Below, one piece after another: positions 54,840-64,000 of a DNA stretch of 64,000 nt (the stretch's first letter is position 1; each line of letters opens with the position of its first letter). This stretch comes from Trematomus loennbergii (lineage: Eukaryota > Chordata > Actinopteri > Perciformes > Nototheniidae). The notes under the pieces were generated by a model. It was not told the DNA's origin. It searched no databases and worked only from the letters and a program-made list of their open reading frames with translations. The stretch covers positions 1 to 64,000 of the forward strand of contig JAAOOA010000452.1 in NCBI GenBank assembly GCA_012861695.1, written 5' to 3'. The translations under genes were made by a program, and so were the position numbers.

Positions 54840-56035
54840 TTGAAACGTGGGTAAAGGTGTGTTAAACTGTGGGGTAACATGTTTCAAATGACAGCACGGT
54901 GCTGCTTGTTGGCAGGCTGACTCAGTTCACTTGTCTCACACACACCCAGGGGGGAAAGATAACACTTGTACCCAGGAATAAGTCTTTGAAAGGCGGGGAA
55001 AAGTTGTTTGAAATAGTATAATACCTCCAGGCCGCTTAACTGCACTTTACCACCCAGAAATAATGTTTAAATGGTCGGGGAAAGTATTTTTAAATGTCTG
55101 GAAGAGAGTTTTAGACAGTCATTTTGCACGAAATCATTTAACATAGACGCTCTCCTGAAAATGCACAGAATATGTGCTTTTTCAGGAGACCGTTAATGTT
55201 AAATGATTTCGTGCAAAATGACTGGCTAAAACCCCGGAATAAATGTTTGAAAAGCGGGGAAAAGTTGTTTAAAATAGGCTGATACCTCCAGGACGCATAA
55301 CATGGGTAAAAAGTGTGTTAAAAGGTTGGGGAACATGTTTCAAATGACAGCAGACTGGTGGTTGTTAGCAGGCTGGCTCAGTTCACTTGTCTCACACACA
55401 CCCAGGGGGGAAAGAGGACACATTGACCCAGGAAAGAGTGCTCGAAACGTGGCTAAAGCATAGTCTGTGGGGTAACATGTTTCAAATGACAGCACACTGC
55501 TGCTTGTTGGCAGGCTGACTCACTTCACTTGTCTCACACACACCCAGGGGGAGAAAGAGGACACATTGGAGCACACATTGACCCAGGAAAGAGTGCTCAA
55601 AACGTGGGTAAAAGTGTGTTGAAAAGTGGGGTACATCTTTCAAATGACAGCACACTGCTGCTTGTTGGCAGGCTGACTCACTTCACTTGTCTCACACACA
55701 CCCAGGGGGAGAAAGAGGACACATTGGAGCACACATTGACCGAGGAAAGAGTGCTCGAAATGTGGCTAAAGCATAGTCAAACTGTGGGGTAACATGTTTC
55801 AAATGACAGCACACTGCTGCTTGTTGGCAGGCTGACTCACTTCACTTGTCTCACACACACCCAGGGGGGAGAAAGAGGACACATTGGAGCACACATTGAC
55901 CCAGGAAAGAGTGCTCGAAACGTGGCTAAAGCATAGTCAAACTGTGGGTAACATGTTTCAAATGACAGCACACTGCTGCTTGTTGGCAGGCTGACTCACT
56001 TCACTTGTCTCACACACACCCAGGGGGGGAAAGAT
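54840..56035. repeat. ~155-165-bp repeats, subterminal region
   Basis: About six copies of a unit with GGGGTAACATGTTTCAAATG, GCTTGTTGGCAGGCTGACTC, TTGTCTCACACACACCCAGG and GAGGACACATTGACCCAGGA; tightly tandem from 55,330 to 56,030 and one before hairpin 1. The first copy matches the end of the window (63,810-64,000). Confidence 0.9.
55116..55224. repeat. 109-bp hairpin 1 at tandem junction
   Basis: Outer arms of 29 bp are perfect inverted repeats (CAGTCATTTTGCACGAAATC plus nine more bases; 55,116-55,144 and 55,196-55,224). Inner core 55,145-55,195 is an imperfect palindrome around GCACAGAATATGTGC. Confidence 0.95.
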
Positions 56036-56189
56036 ATAACTTGTACCCAGGAATAAGTGTTCGAAATGCGGGGAAAAGTTGTTTGAAATAGTATAATATC
56101 TCCAGGCGCATAACTGCACTTTACAAGCCAGAAATAATGTTTAAATGGTCGGGGAAAGTATTTTTAAATGTCTGGAAGAGAGTTTTAGA

Positions 56190-56295
56190 CAGTCATTTTG
56201 CACGAAATCATTTAACATTAACGGTCTCCTGAAAAAGCACATATCTGTGCTTTTCAGGAGACGTCTATGTTAAATGATTTCGTGCAAAATGACTG
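56190..56295. repeat. 106-bp hairpin 2, inverted core
   Basis: Same 29-bp outer arms and same left and right flanks in direct orientation as hairpin 1, but core 56,219-56,266 is the reverse complement of core 1: all 48 bases match with three one-base gaps. Confidence 0.95.
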
Positions 56296-57389
56296 GCTAA
56301 AACCCCGGAATAAATGTTTGAAAAGCGGGGAAAAGTTGTTTAAAATAGTCTGATATCTCCAGGGCGCATCACCAAAAATGTACAAGCCAGGGAAGATGCC
56401 TGAATCCCGGATACTTTAGGTCTGTCACTTAGGGTGACCGCACCACTCCGACGCTCCCGAGAGCGGACGTCCATTGTTTGTAAGGCACCTAAGAGGGATA
56501 AGGGAATGCTCTGGTTTTCGGACAAAATTAACATGGGATCACTCCCGTCACTGGACGTACTTCGTCTCACTGGAATAGTAACGGTCATAGTCAATATAAA
56601 ATCGTCCCCATGTATCCGGCCAATGACGGGAGGTTTTGAAAGAGACAAAACACTGTTCCATACATTTAAAAACACTTAAACAATTAAACAATGTTTACCC
56701 CAGGATTCAGGCATCTTCCCTGGCTTGTAAAGTGCAGTTATGCGCCTTGGAGGTATTGCAATATTTACAAAATGTATACCCAGGATTATGGCCCCTTCCC
56801 CTGGCTTGTAAAGTGCAGTTATGCGCCATGGAGGTATTCTCCAGATCCCTCTCCGCATATAATATGCAGGAACCGGGATCATTCTGCCAGTTCTGCTACC
56901 CGAAAGTAGCGTTCCAGATCACCGAACGTCCGGTGGCAGTATAATTTACAGCCACCGGCAGTATATGCCAATGCACATTTACTGAGCTTGGTTTTTCATA
57001 TGTCCTCGGGTTTCTAAAATAGGGGGACGCATCGGGGGTCTCGGGGAGGGTCCCATGGGTCCATTTACTGTGGGAAGTTAAACACATTTACTCAGGTTTC
57101 AGCCACCGGCTGTCGGACTAATGACCTTCAGCACTCTGGAGAGCTACATTGTGAAATCTTGCTACTAATCCATAACTTTTGATAACAAGCTCTGTTCGGT
57201 TCAGGCCTTTCTGTACCCCCCATTTCCACGTATCCCGCATCCAATGGTACCATAGCCGAGTCTCTAGGACCTCGGGGAGCGGAGTTACAGCAGAGGGTCA
57301 GATTCTGAAAATACGATTTGAGAACAGGGCTCTGAACAGGGCTAAAGTCTTGTTATAAACTGGTGAATCTGTTTAAATGCAGGAGACCT

Positions 57390-58215
57390 CCAGCAGAAGT
57401 CCCTAACAGTGGGACTCTGTTTATTTCACACCTCCAGGAGAGACCAGGGGAAATCACCTCTCTCAGCCCGCTCACAGACCCCCAAAGTACGGACTAATTA
57501 CCTCCAGCATGTTCCCCTAACAGTGGGACTCTGTGTATTTCAGACCTCCAGGGCGGAGACCGTGAAAATCACCTCCCTCTGCCCGCTCACAGACCCCCAA
57601 AGTACGGACTAATTACCTCCAGCATGTTCCCCTAACAGTGGGACTCTGTGTATTTCACACCTCCAGGAGACCAGGGGAAATCCACCTCTCTCTGCCCGCT
57701 CACAGAGCACCGAAAGACGGACTAGAGACCTCCAGGATGGCTCCCTAACAGTGGGACTCTGTGCATTTCACAGCTCCAGCAGAGACCAGGGGGAAATCAC
57801 CTCTCTCTGCCCGCTCACAGAGCCCCCAAGGACGGACTAGAGACCTCCAGCAGCACTCCCTAACAGTGGGACTCTGTGTATTTCACACCTCCAGGAGAGA
57901 CCAGGGGAAATCCACCTCTCTCTGCCCGCTCACAGAGCACCGAAAGACGGACTAGAGACCTCCAGGATGGCTCCCTAACAGTGGGACTCTGTGCATTTCA
58001 CAGCTCCAGCAGAGACCAGGGGGAAATCACCTCTCTCTGCCCGCTCACAGAGCCCCAAGGACGGACTAGAGACCTCCAGCAGCACTCCCTAACAGTGGGA
58101 CTCTGCACCTCCAGCAGAGACCAGGGGGAAATCACCTCTTTTTGCCCGCTCACAGAGCCCCAAGGACGGACTAATTACCTCCAGCATGGGCCCCTAACAG
58201 TGGGACCTCCATAAC
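57390..58215 (+). repeat. ~115-bp tandem array, about 8 units, copy B
   Basis: Same family as 46,616-48,600, with fewer units. Confidence 0.9.
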
Positions 58216-59135
58216 CTTGCACACCCTGAGTCCCCGGGCCCCCACAGTTAAGCACTCCCCCACGGACTAAACACAGGTATTCACACCCACCAGAACCTCG
58301 TGCCCCTGGTGACCCTAAAGGGGGTGGATTTTGTGGTGCTTTTATGTCCGCCATCAGCATCCAAATTCGGCCTTCTTATTGGCACCACCACCCCTTCTGT
58401 GGAGGGTATTCTCGTGCCCCTGGTGACCCTAAAGGGGGTGGATTTTGTGGTGCTTTTATGTCCGCCCATCAGCATCCAAATTCGGCCTTCTTATGGCACC
58501 ACCACCCCCCTTCTGGGCTGGAGGTTCAAACACTTTAACTTTTGTTCACCCTCCTCTGGCTTACACCTCCTCCGCCAACACTTGAGCGCTCATCACAGGG
58601 TTCAGCACCCCGGTGCTGATGGAAAGTGGCACTTTATCTGCCCTGGTAACCATCAAGGTTATTGTTTTTTTTTTTTTAATTTTATTTCAACTATTTACAC
58701 TATTTACACGTTATTCACGTTATTCACGTTATTCACAGTACACACAGACTAAAACATCAACTATTTACACGTACTACTGCTGCTACGTTATTCACGTATT
58801 CACAGTACACACAGACTAAAACATCAACTATTTACACGTACTACTGCTGCTATAACAGTACTACTAAATTTCTTAACCTACGTTTTAAAGTGCAGTTATG
58901 CGCCCTGGAGGTGTTGCACTATTAACAAAATGTATGCCCAGGATTCTGGCACCTTCCCTGGCTTGTAAAGTGCAGTTATGCGCCCTGGAGGTGTTGCACT
59001 ATTAACAAAATGTATGCCCAGGATTCTGGCACCTTCCCTGGCTGTAAAGTGCAGTTATGCGCCTGGAGATATTGTACTATTTACAAAATGTATACACAGG
59101 ATTATAATAATAATTATATACACGGTATACATATT
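58216..59135. repeat. 117-bp, TTACACG and R80 repeats, copy B
   Basis: 117-bp units at 58,295-58,520; a CAACTATTTACACGTACTAC block duplicated in tandem (58,760 and 58,826), present once in A; R80 units at 58,885-59,100. Confidence 0.8.
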
Positions 59136-59143
59136 CACAATGT

Positions 59144-61147
59144 TTAGCGGGATTCAGGGGACCAAATTAGGCGTCTAATTCTTACGGTGCACCAGGGCAA
59201 ACAGGTTGAGTCCACGGCCCTGCCCATCATCAGGAGTGTCAACCACCCCGGTCTCGACTTCATTGGCCTCTTTCCCTCCTGCTTCCGCTTCCGCTGCTGC
59301 TGCCGCTCCAATGACCCATCAGGTGAAGATGATGGAGCAGTACTGTTATAGCAGCCCTCTTCGGAGGTCTCCCCATCTGACAGCGGAAGACATCCTTCTG
59401 ATGATGATGCAGCTGCTGCCGCATCTGATGACGCCCTGAACATGGAGCGGATTCTCAATGCCTCCTTTATTCCCGGCGCATTCGCGTAGAACCGGTCCGC
59501 CGTGGTTACGTCGTGACACATAAACCTGGCGAGAATCGACCGGCTTTCTGGATCTTGGTGATGCTTGATATTGTCAGCCAGGGCAGTGCGCAGGATTGTG
59601 AAGGTGACGGCTGTTTCTAGCCAGCATCAGCCCATGCCCTCTTCAAGTGAGCGTTCAGGTTCTTGGAGGCCCGATTCCCCTTGTGAAAAGGAAGAATTCA
59701 TTCTGAGGACCCAGCAATGCCTCTTTAATCCCCATCCACCGCATGACCAGCTAAACTCCTCTACTGTAAGCGCCAGCTGTGCTTCGCCATTGTCTTGGCC
59801 GTCTGTGATCCTGCACATGGATGATGTAGCCCTCAGCAGTTCCCCTTATGGCTGCCTCTAAGACCTCACTGTTTTCATGTTTGCGTACACGCTCGTACGG
59901 TGGCCATACAGGAGGCTCCAATGGAGGGTGAGATAGCCATAGAGAAGCTTCTGGGTGGTTGAGGTCGGCGTGCCGGCCATCAGGTCGAGGAGCTCCGGGA
60001 TACGCTTCTCAGCGGCCGCCATGGCGGCGAGAAGCTCCGCCTGGCTCGGCAGACGATCCAGTTTGTTCTCTTCACCTTAAACTGATGTAGAGTGACTGCC
60101 TTATTCAAGTGTTTCATGTTGGCTTTCACCTCTCTCATTATGTGGGTCATATCAGACTGGGTGAGCTTGCACCCCCGGGGCTTTGACTCAGACATGTACC
60201 CCATGAACTGGTGCACATTCTTCAGGAAGAACTCTGATGTTGTGACTGTGACGGTCTTCCGGCATACAGGGGTCTCGCTACCGGAGGCTACTGCAAACAT
60301 GACAGTTTCCACCGGGGTCTTCACAGGGGTCTCGCTACCGGAGGCTACTGCAAACATGACAGTTTCCACCGGGGTCTTCACAGGGGTCTCGCTACCGGAG
60401 GCTACTGCAAACATGACAGTTTCCACCGGGGTCTTCACAGGGGTCTCGCTACCGGAGGCTACTGCAAACATGACAGTTTCCACCGGGGTCTTCACAGGGG
60501 TCTCGCTACCGGAGGCTACTGCAAACATGACAGTTTCCACCGGGGTCTTCACAGGCGTCTCGCTACCGGAGGAAACTGGTAATATGACAGTCTTCACTGG
60601 GCTCTTCACAGGGTTCTTGACCGGTCTCTTTCCACCGGAGGCTACTGCAAGCATTACAGTCTTCACTTGGCTCTTCACAGGGTTCTTTACCGGGTCTTCC
60701 CACCAGCCCCACCGGAGGTTACTGGGGAATGCATGACAGTCTTCACCGGGTCTTCACAGGGGTCCCGCTACCGGAGGTTACTGGGGAATGCATGACAGTC
60801 TTCACCGGGGTCTTCACAGGGGTCCCGCTACCGGAGGTTACTGGGGAATGCATGACAGTCTTCACCGGGGTCTTCACAGGGGTCCCGCTACCGGAGGTTA
60901 CTGGGGACTGCATGACAGTCTTCACCGGGGTCTTCACAGGGGTATTGCTGCCTGAGGCTACTGTGTTTATGCCGGAGGTACTTGGGATTGCCAGGCCCTT
61001 AAATCGTATACATTCGTCCTCTTCCTCAAGAACAGCAGCACTCTGCTTCCTGGGTTTTAGCTCCTTTTTCAGCCTGGAGCGCAGGGTCTTCACCTCATCA
61101 TTGAGGGCATCCTTCTGAGCCCTCAATGCCACATTTTCCAGCATCAC
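59144..61147 (-). pseudogene. Tyrosine-recombinase gene, copy B, deleted and frameshifted
   Basis: Parts: coiled coil and repeats 61,147-60,743; 57-bp repeats and SAM-like part 60,678-59,980; C-terminal part with CHDVTTADRFY and basic tail (RKRKQEGKRP) 59,521-59,144. Near 60,248 a 309-bp segment present in copy A (50,475-50,783) is missing in frame. Five or more one- or two-base losses between 59,622 and 59,880 break the catalytic region. It keeps the C-terminal tail that copy A reads in another frame. Confidence 0.7.
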
Positions 61148-61590
61148 CTGCCTGCAGTCCTCGTTGTCACACTCGGTATGTGGGGAGAAGGGTGGAGGGT
61201 GCCCGGGGTATTCCCCTCATTGTCTATATCCAATGATGTAGCCATTCCAATGATGGGGTTAGTCTCACGGAGGTCATGGAGCAACTGCAGTGCCACACTA
61301 TGCTTCAGCCTTGCCATGACCTGCTGTGCCTCATGTCGGGACAACTCAGGGTGGTCATGTTTTACATGACGGTCCAGTCTCTTCCCAGCGTACGAACACC
61401 CAGCGATGGGACAGGGTTTGGTCCGAACATTTATCCTTCCACTGGCTATTTTCAGGAGGATTCCCCTCTCCTCCAAGTTCCGCACTGCATGCTTGTGCTT
61501 AAGGTGTTTGTTCAATGCCAGATAGAAGAGTCTGCACACCGGGCATTCAGATGACATCCTTACTGAAACACACATAATGAATTTGATCAA
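61144..61590 (-). CDS. Zinc-finger N-terminal part of recombinase gene, copy B
   Basis: 148 codons, same two C2H2-like fingers as copy A and the same TTRTAGR end; the N-terminus is slightly longer because of a 4-base difference near 61,560. Start most likely the inner Met of MSSECPVC, shared by both copies. Confidence 0.65.
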   Translation of the reverse strand: MIKFIMCVSVRMSSECPVCRLFYLALNKHLKHKHAVRNLEERGILLKIASGRINVRTKPCPIAGCSYAGKRLDRHVKHDHPELSRHEAQQVMARLKHSVALQLLHDLRETNPIIGMATSLDIDNEGNTPGTLHPSPHIPSVTTRTAGR

Positions 61591-62460
61591 AATGATGTTA
61601 TAGTTCTCCGTTTATATGCGTTAGCGTGAGCGGTGGTTGCGACACTGGGTCCGATGCATCAATTCATGGTGCATGGACGAAGGGAAGTATTGGGTTACCA
61701 CCGGGTCAGATGGTCCCACTTCCGCACCAACGCGGGGCTGGTGATGGCAACATTGGGTCCGATGCATCCATACATGGTGCCCCGACCATGAGAGGGTTTG
61801 GGGTACCCCGGAACCAGGCACCACCCCAGCAGGAAACGGGTTGTATGGTCAAAGGAGGAAAGAGTGATAGAACCGGGGTAAAGCAAAGAAAGTGTCCGAC
61901 AATAGTGACTTGTGAGGCGGCCAGAGAGTCTGTCATATCTCGGTCCTATCCTCCAGGCAACGCTGTGGCCAAAACTGGGCTAAAAAAAAAAAACTAAAAA
62001 ATATTTCATCCAGGGAAATTTGGGTGAAAATGAAAAAAAAGTACCCGGAAATAGTGCTTCATTAGCCAGCAGCAGTCCCCTGTCGACTCATGTGACATTC
62101 CTCCAGGGTTACATAGAACCAGGGTGTGGGGTCCGAGCCATCTCCGAGACATCTCTAGTCCATGTTGATAATGGGGGAAATGTACCCCAAAATAGTCCTT
62201 CATTAGCCAGCAGCAGTCCCCTGTCGACTCATGTGACATTCCTCCAGGGTTACATAGAACCAGGGTGTGGGGTCCGAGCCATCTCCGAGACATCTCTAGT
62301 CCGTGTTGATAATGGGGGAAATGTACCCCAAAATAGTCCTTCATTAGCCAGCAGCAGTCCCCTGTCGACTCATGTGACATTCCTCCAGGGTTACATAGAA
62401 CCAGGGTGTGGGGTCCGAGCCATCTCCGAGACATCTCTAGTCCGTGTTGATAATGAGGGT
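61591..62460. repeat. Upstream block and 141-bp array, copy B
   Basis: Matches 52,145-53,045. Three 141-bp units with the same sequence; both-strand open frames are again kept. Confidence 0.85.
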
Positions 62461-63190
62461 ACCCCAAAAAAGTGCATCATGACTCAGCAATCATCACACT
62501 CAACTTTGGTGAGAACCGGGGAAAGGGGTCAAAATGAAAAATTATACCCCAAAACAGTGCTCATGACCCCGCAGGAGTCCCCCGCGGACTCCCCTGACAT
62601 TCCTCCATGGTCGAAATCACCCAACTCAACTTTGGTGAGAACCGGGGAAAGGGGTCAAAATGTAAAAATTATACCCAAAATGTGCCTCAAAATCGGATAG
62701 AGTCCATGTCGACGCCCTGCATTCCTCCATGGTCAAAATGTCGTACTTAAACTATTTTGAGAACCAGGAAAATGTAAAAATATACCCCAAAATTGTGCCT
62801 CAAAATCGGGTAGAGTCACCCCTGTCGATGCCCTTTGCATTCCCCATGGCTCAAAATGTCGTACTTAAACTATTTGAGAACAGGAAAATGTAAAATTATA
62901 CCCCAAAATTGTGCCTCATAATCGGGTAGAGTCACCGGAAAGTGCCCTCGCATTCTCCAGGCTCAAAATGTCGAACTTAAACTATTTTGAGAACCAGGAA
63001 AATGTAAAAAATACGCCCCAAAATAGTGCCTCATAATCGTGTAGAGTCACCTGCAAAAGTGCCCTCGCATTCCTCCATGTCGAACTTAAAGTATTGGGAG
63101 AACCAGGCTGGGGGGTCTTGAGGCACAAAATTAGGCCCACTCAGAGTGCTTGGTGAGCGGATACATTCTTCCAAGATTTGCAACAGCAAT
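62461..63190. repeat. ~130-bp array and diverged units, copy B
   Basis: Counterpart of 53,046-53,668 with extra diverged units (AAAATCGGATAGAGTC, GTCGTACTTAAACTATTT) not all present in A. Confidence 0.8.
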
Positions 63191-64000
63191 TAAGCGTTTT
63201 TTCACTTTTTTTTGCTTTCCACGGGTGGGGGCGCCTGGCAGGCCGCCTATGAGCACCCAAATTCGGCCTGGATCATCCAGGATTTGTGGGCTAAGCTCCA
63301 TAAACTGACTAAATCACCCAGAGAGGTCACCTTTATAGCCCAAATATATATAATACAAATACATTTAAATAGTAAAGGTGCACTTGTGCTCTGCATTACC
63401 CGAAATTTTATTTCAAAGCCCCATGATAGTGATTAAAAATCATTTTCATGGAAAAAGTGTTAAAACGCCTGATTAAATTATATGCAGGACCCCAGTGAGC
63501 TCCAGACTATGTGCATTGTGTTGGGGAACCATATAAATGATAGAATAAATGCATTTAAATGCAAAAATAATGATTTAAAATCATTTTAGGGGACAATTGT
63601 GGAGAGGAGCCTGAAAATGACTCTGCAGCAGGCCGCCTATGAGCACCCAAATTCGGCCTTCTTCACGGCACCACCACCCCTTCTGTGGAGGGTATTCTCG
63701 TGCCCTGGTGACTCTACAAGGGGGGTGGTTTTTATGGTGCTTATATGTCCGCCTATGAGCACCCAAATTCGGCCTGGATCATCCAGGATTTGTGGGCTAA
63801 GCTAAAACTGTGGGGTAACATGTTTCAAATGACAGCACGGTGCTGCTTGTTGGCAGGCTGACTCAGTTCACTTGTCTCACACACACCCAGGGGGGAAAGA
63901 TAACACTTGTACCCAGGAATAAGTCTTTGAAAGGCGGGGAAAAGTTGTTTGAAATAGTATAATACCTCCAGGCCGCTTAACTGCACTTTACCACCCAGAA
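63191..64000. repeat. Right-hand blocks, copy B, to window end
   Basis: Counterpart of 53,923-55,063: single-copy AT block, one 117-bp unit, a ~85-bp deletion at about 63,803, then the first ~160-bp subterminal unit and inverted R80. Confidence 0.8.

Larger units (their letters stand above)
46255..56410. mobile_element. Tyrosine-recombinase element, copy A (~10 kb)
   Basis: Same order of blocks as copy B: leader 46,255-46,440; 80-bp repeats; ~115-bp array; 117-bp repeats; recombinase gene on the minus strand 49,350-52,144; 141-bp array; ~130-bp array; 117-bp repeats; ~160-bp repeats with hairpins. Homology to copy B starts at 46,256/56,498 (GGGAATGCTCTGG) with high identity. The 80-bp repeat is + oriented near the left end and minus near the right end (56,345-56,408), suggesting terminal inverted organisation. 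Copy A versus B offset falls from 10,243 bp to about 9,264 bp because of block deletions. Exact ends are not proven. Confidence 0.65.
56498..64000. mobile_element. Tyrosine-recombinase element, copy B (incomplete)
   Basis: Second direct copy, running off the window 53 bp before the position equivalent to hairpin 1. Differences from A: fewer ~115-bp units; a private ~320-bp block at 56,835-57,155 with no match in A; a 309-bp in-frame deletion in the recombinase gene; one 117-bp unit in place of three on the right; no 254-bp fold-back; many one-base losses. Confidence 0.7.

Noticed and set aside
55116..56295. Hairpins as proven telomere-resolution sites
   Set aside because: The recombinase lacks any visible resolvase-specific domain and no hairpin-ended molecule is shown; kept only as a hypothesis.

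Overview
The window looks like repeat-rich accessory DNA from a teleost fish, probably a spiny-rayed (acanthomorph) species. The evidence is a fish-type NLR immune gene (PYD, FISNA-NACHT, LRR and B30.2 exons), a Tx1-type LINE, hAT, Harbinger and piggyBac-like DNA elements, a Polinton/Maverick relic and several familiar teleost interspersed repeats. No intact ordinary host gene, tRNA, rRNA or CRISPR was found. Almost every coding region is broken, mostly by one- or two-base losses. This could be real decay, residual long-read assembly error, or both.

Layout. 1-2.0 kb: a degenerate ~170-bp satellite, a small unknown ORF and a CAGTGTT microsatellite. 2.27-13.56 kb: an 11.3-kb minisatellite of about 270 copies of a 41-bp unit, with a ~2.87-kb internal higher-order duplication. 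14.2-29.7 kb: a broken NLR gene on the + strand, with a ~4.9-kb Tx1-like LINE sitting between its LRR and B30.2 exons and a 1.2-kb DNA transposon in an earlier intron. 30-33.8 kb: microsatellites, a Harbinger transposase relic on the minus strand, and a hAT element with a perfect 8-bp target duplication and an internal 31-bp minisatellite. 34-43.4 kb: a Polinton/Maverick (adintovirus-like) relic with protein-primed DNA polymerase B, packaging ATPase and two small structural-type ORFs. Its polymerase is split by ~3.2 kb of nested repeats. 43.5-46.1 kb: two MITE-like elements and a 39-bp minisatellite.

46.25-64 kb: the most unusual part. A ~10-kb unit occurs twice in direct tandem (copy A from ~46.25 kb, copy B from ~56.5 kb, running off the window). 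Each copy carries, on the minus strand, a gene for a C2H2 zinc-finger protein joined to a 19-residue repeat tract and a tyrosine-recombinase-like domain (R, K, R, H and Y visible). The gene is surrounded by several private tandem-repeat families (80, ~115, 117, 141, ~130 and ~160 bp). Between the two copies are two ~107-bp hairpins. Their outer arms are identical, but their central cores are exact reverse complements of each other apart from three one-base gaps, a flip/flop arrangement. I interpret this region as a tandemly amplified tyrosine-recombinase mobile element, Crypton-like or of an undescribed type. The recombinase-hairpin link is inference.
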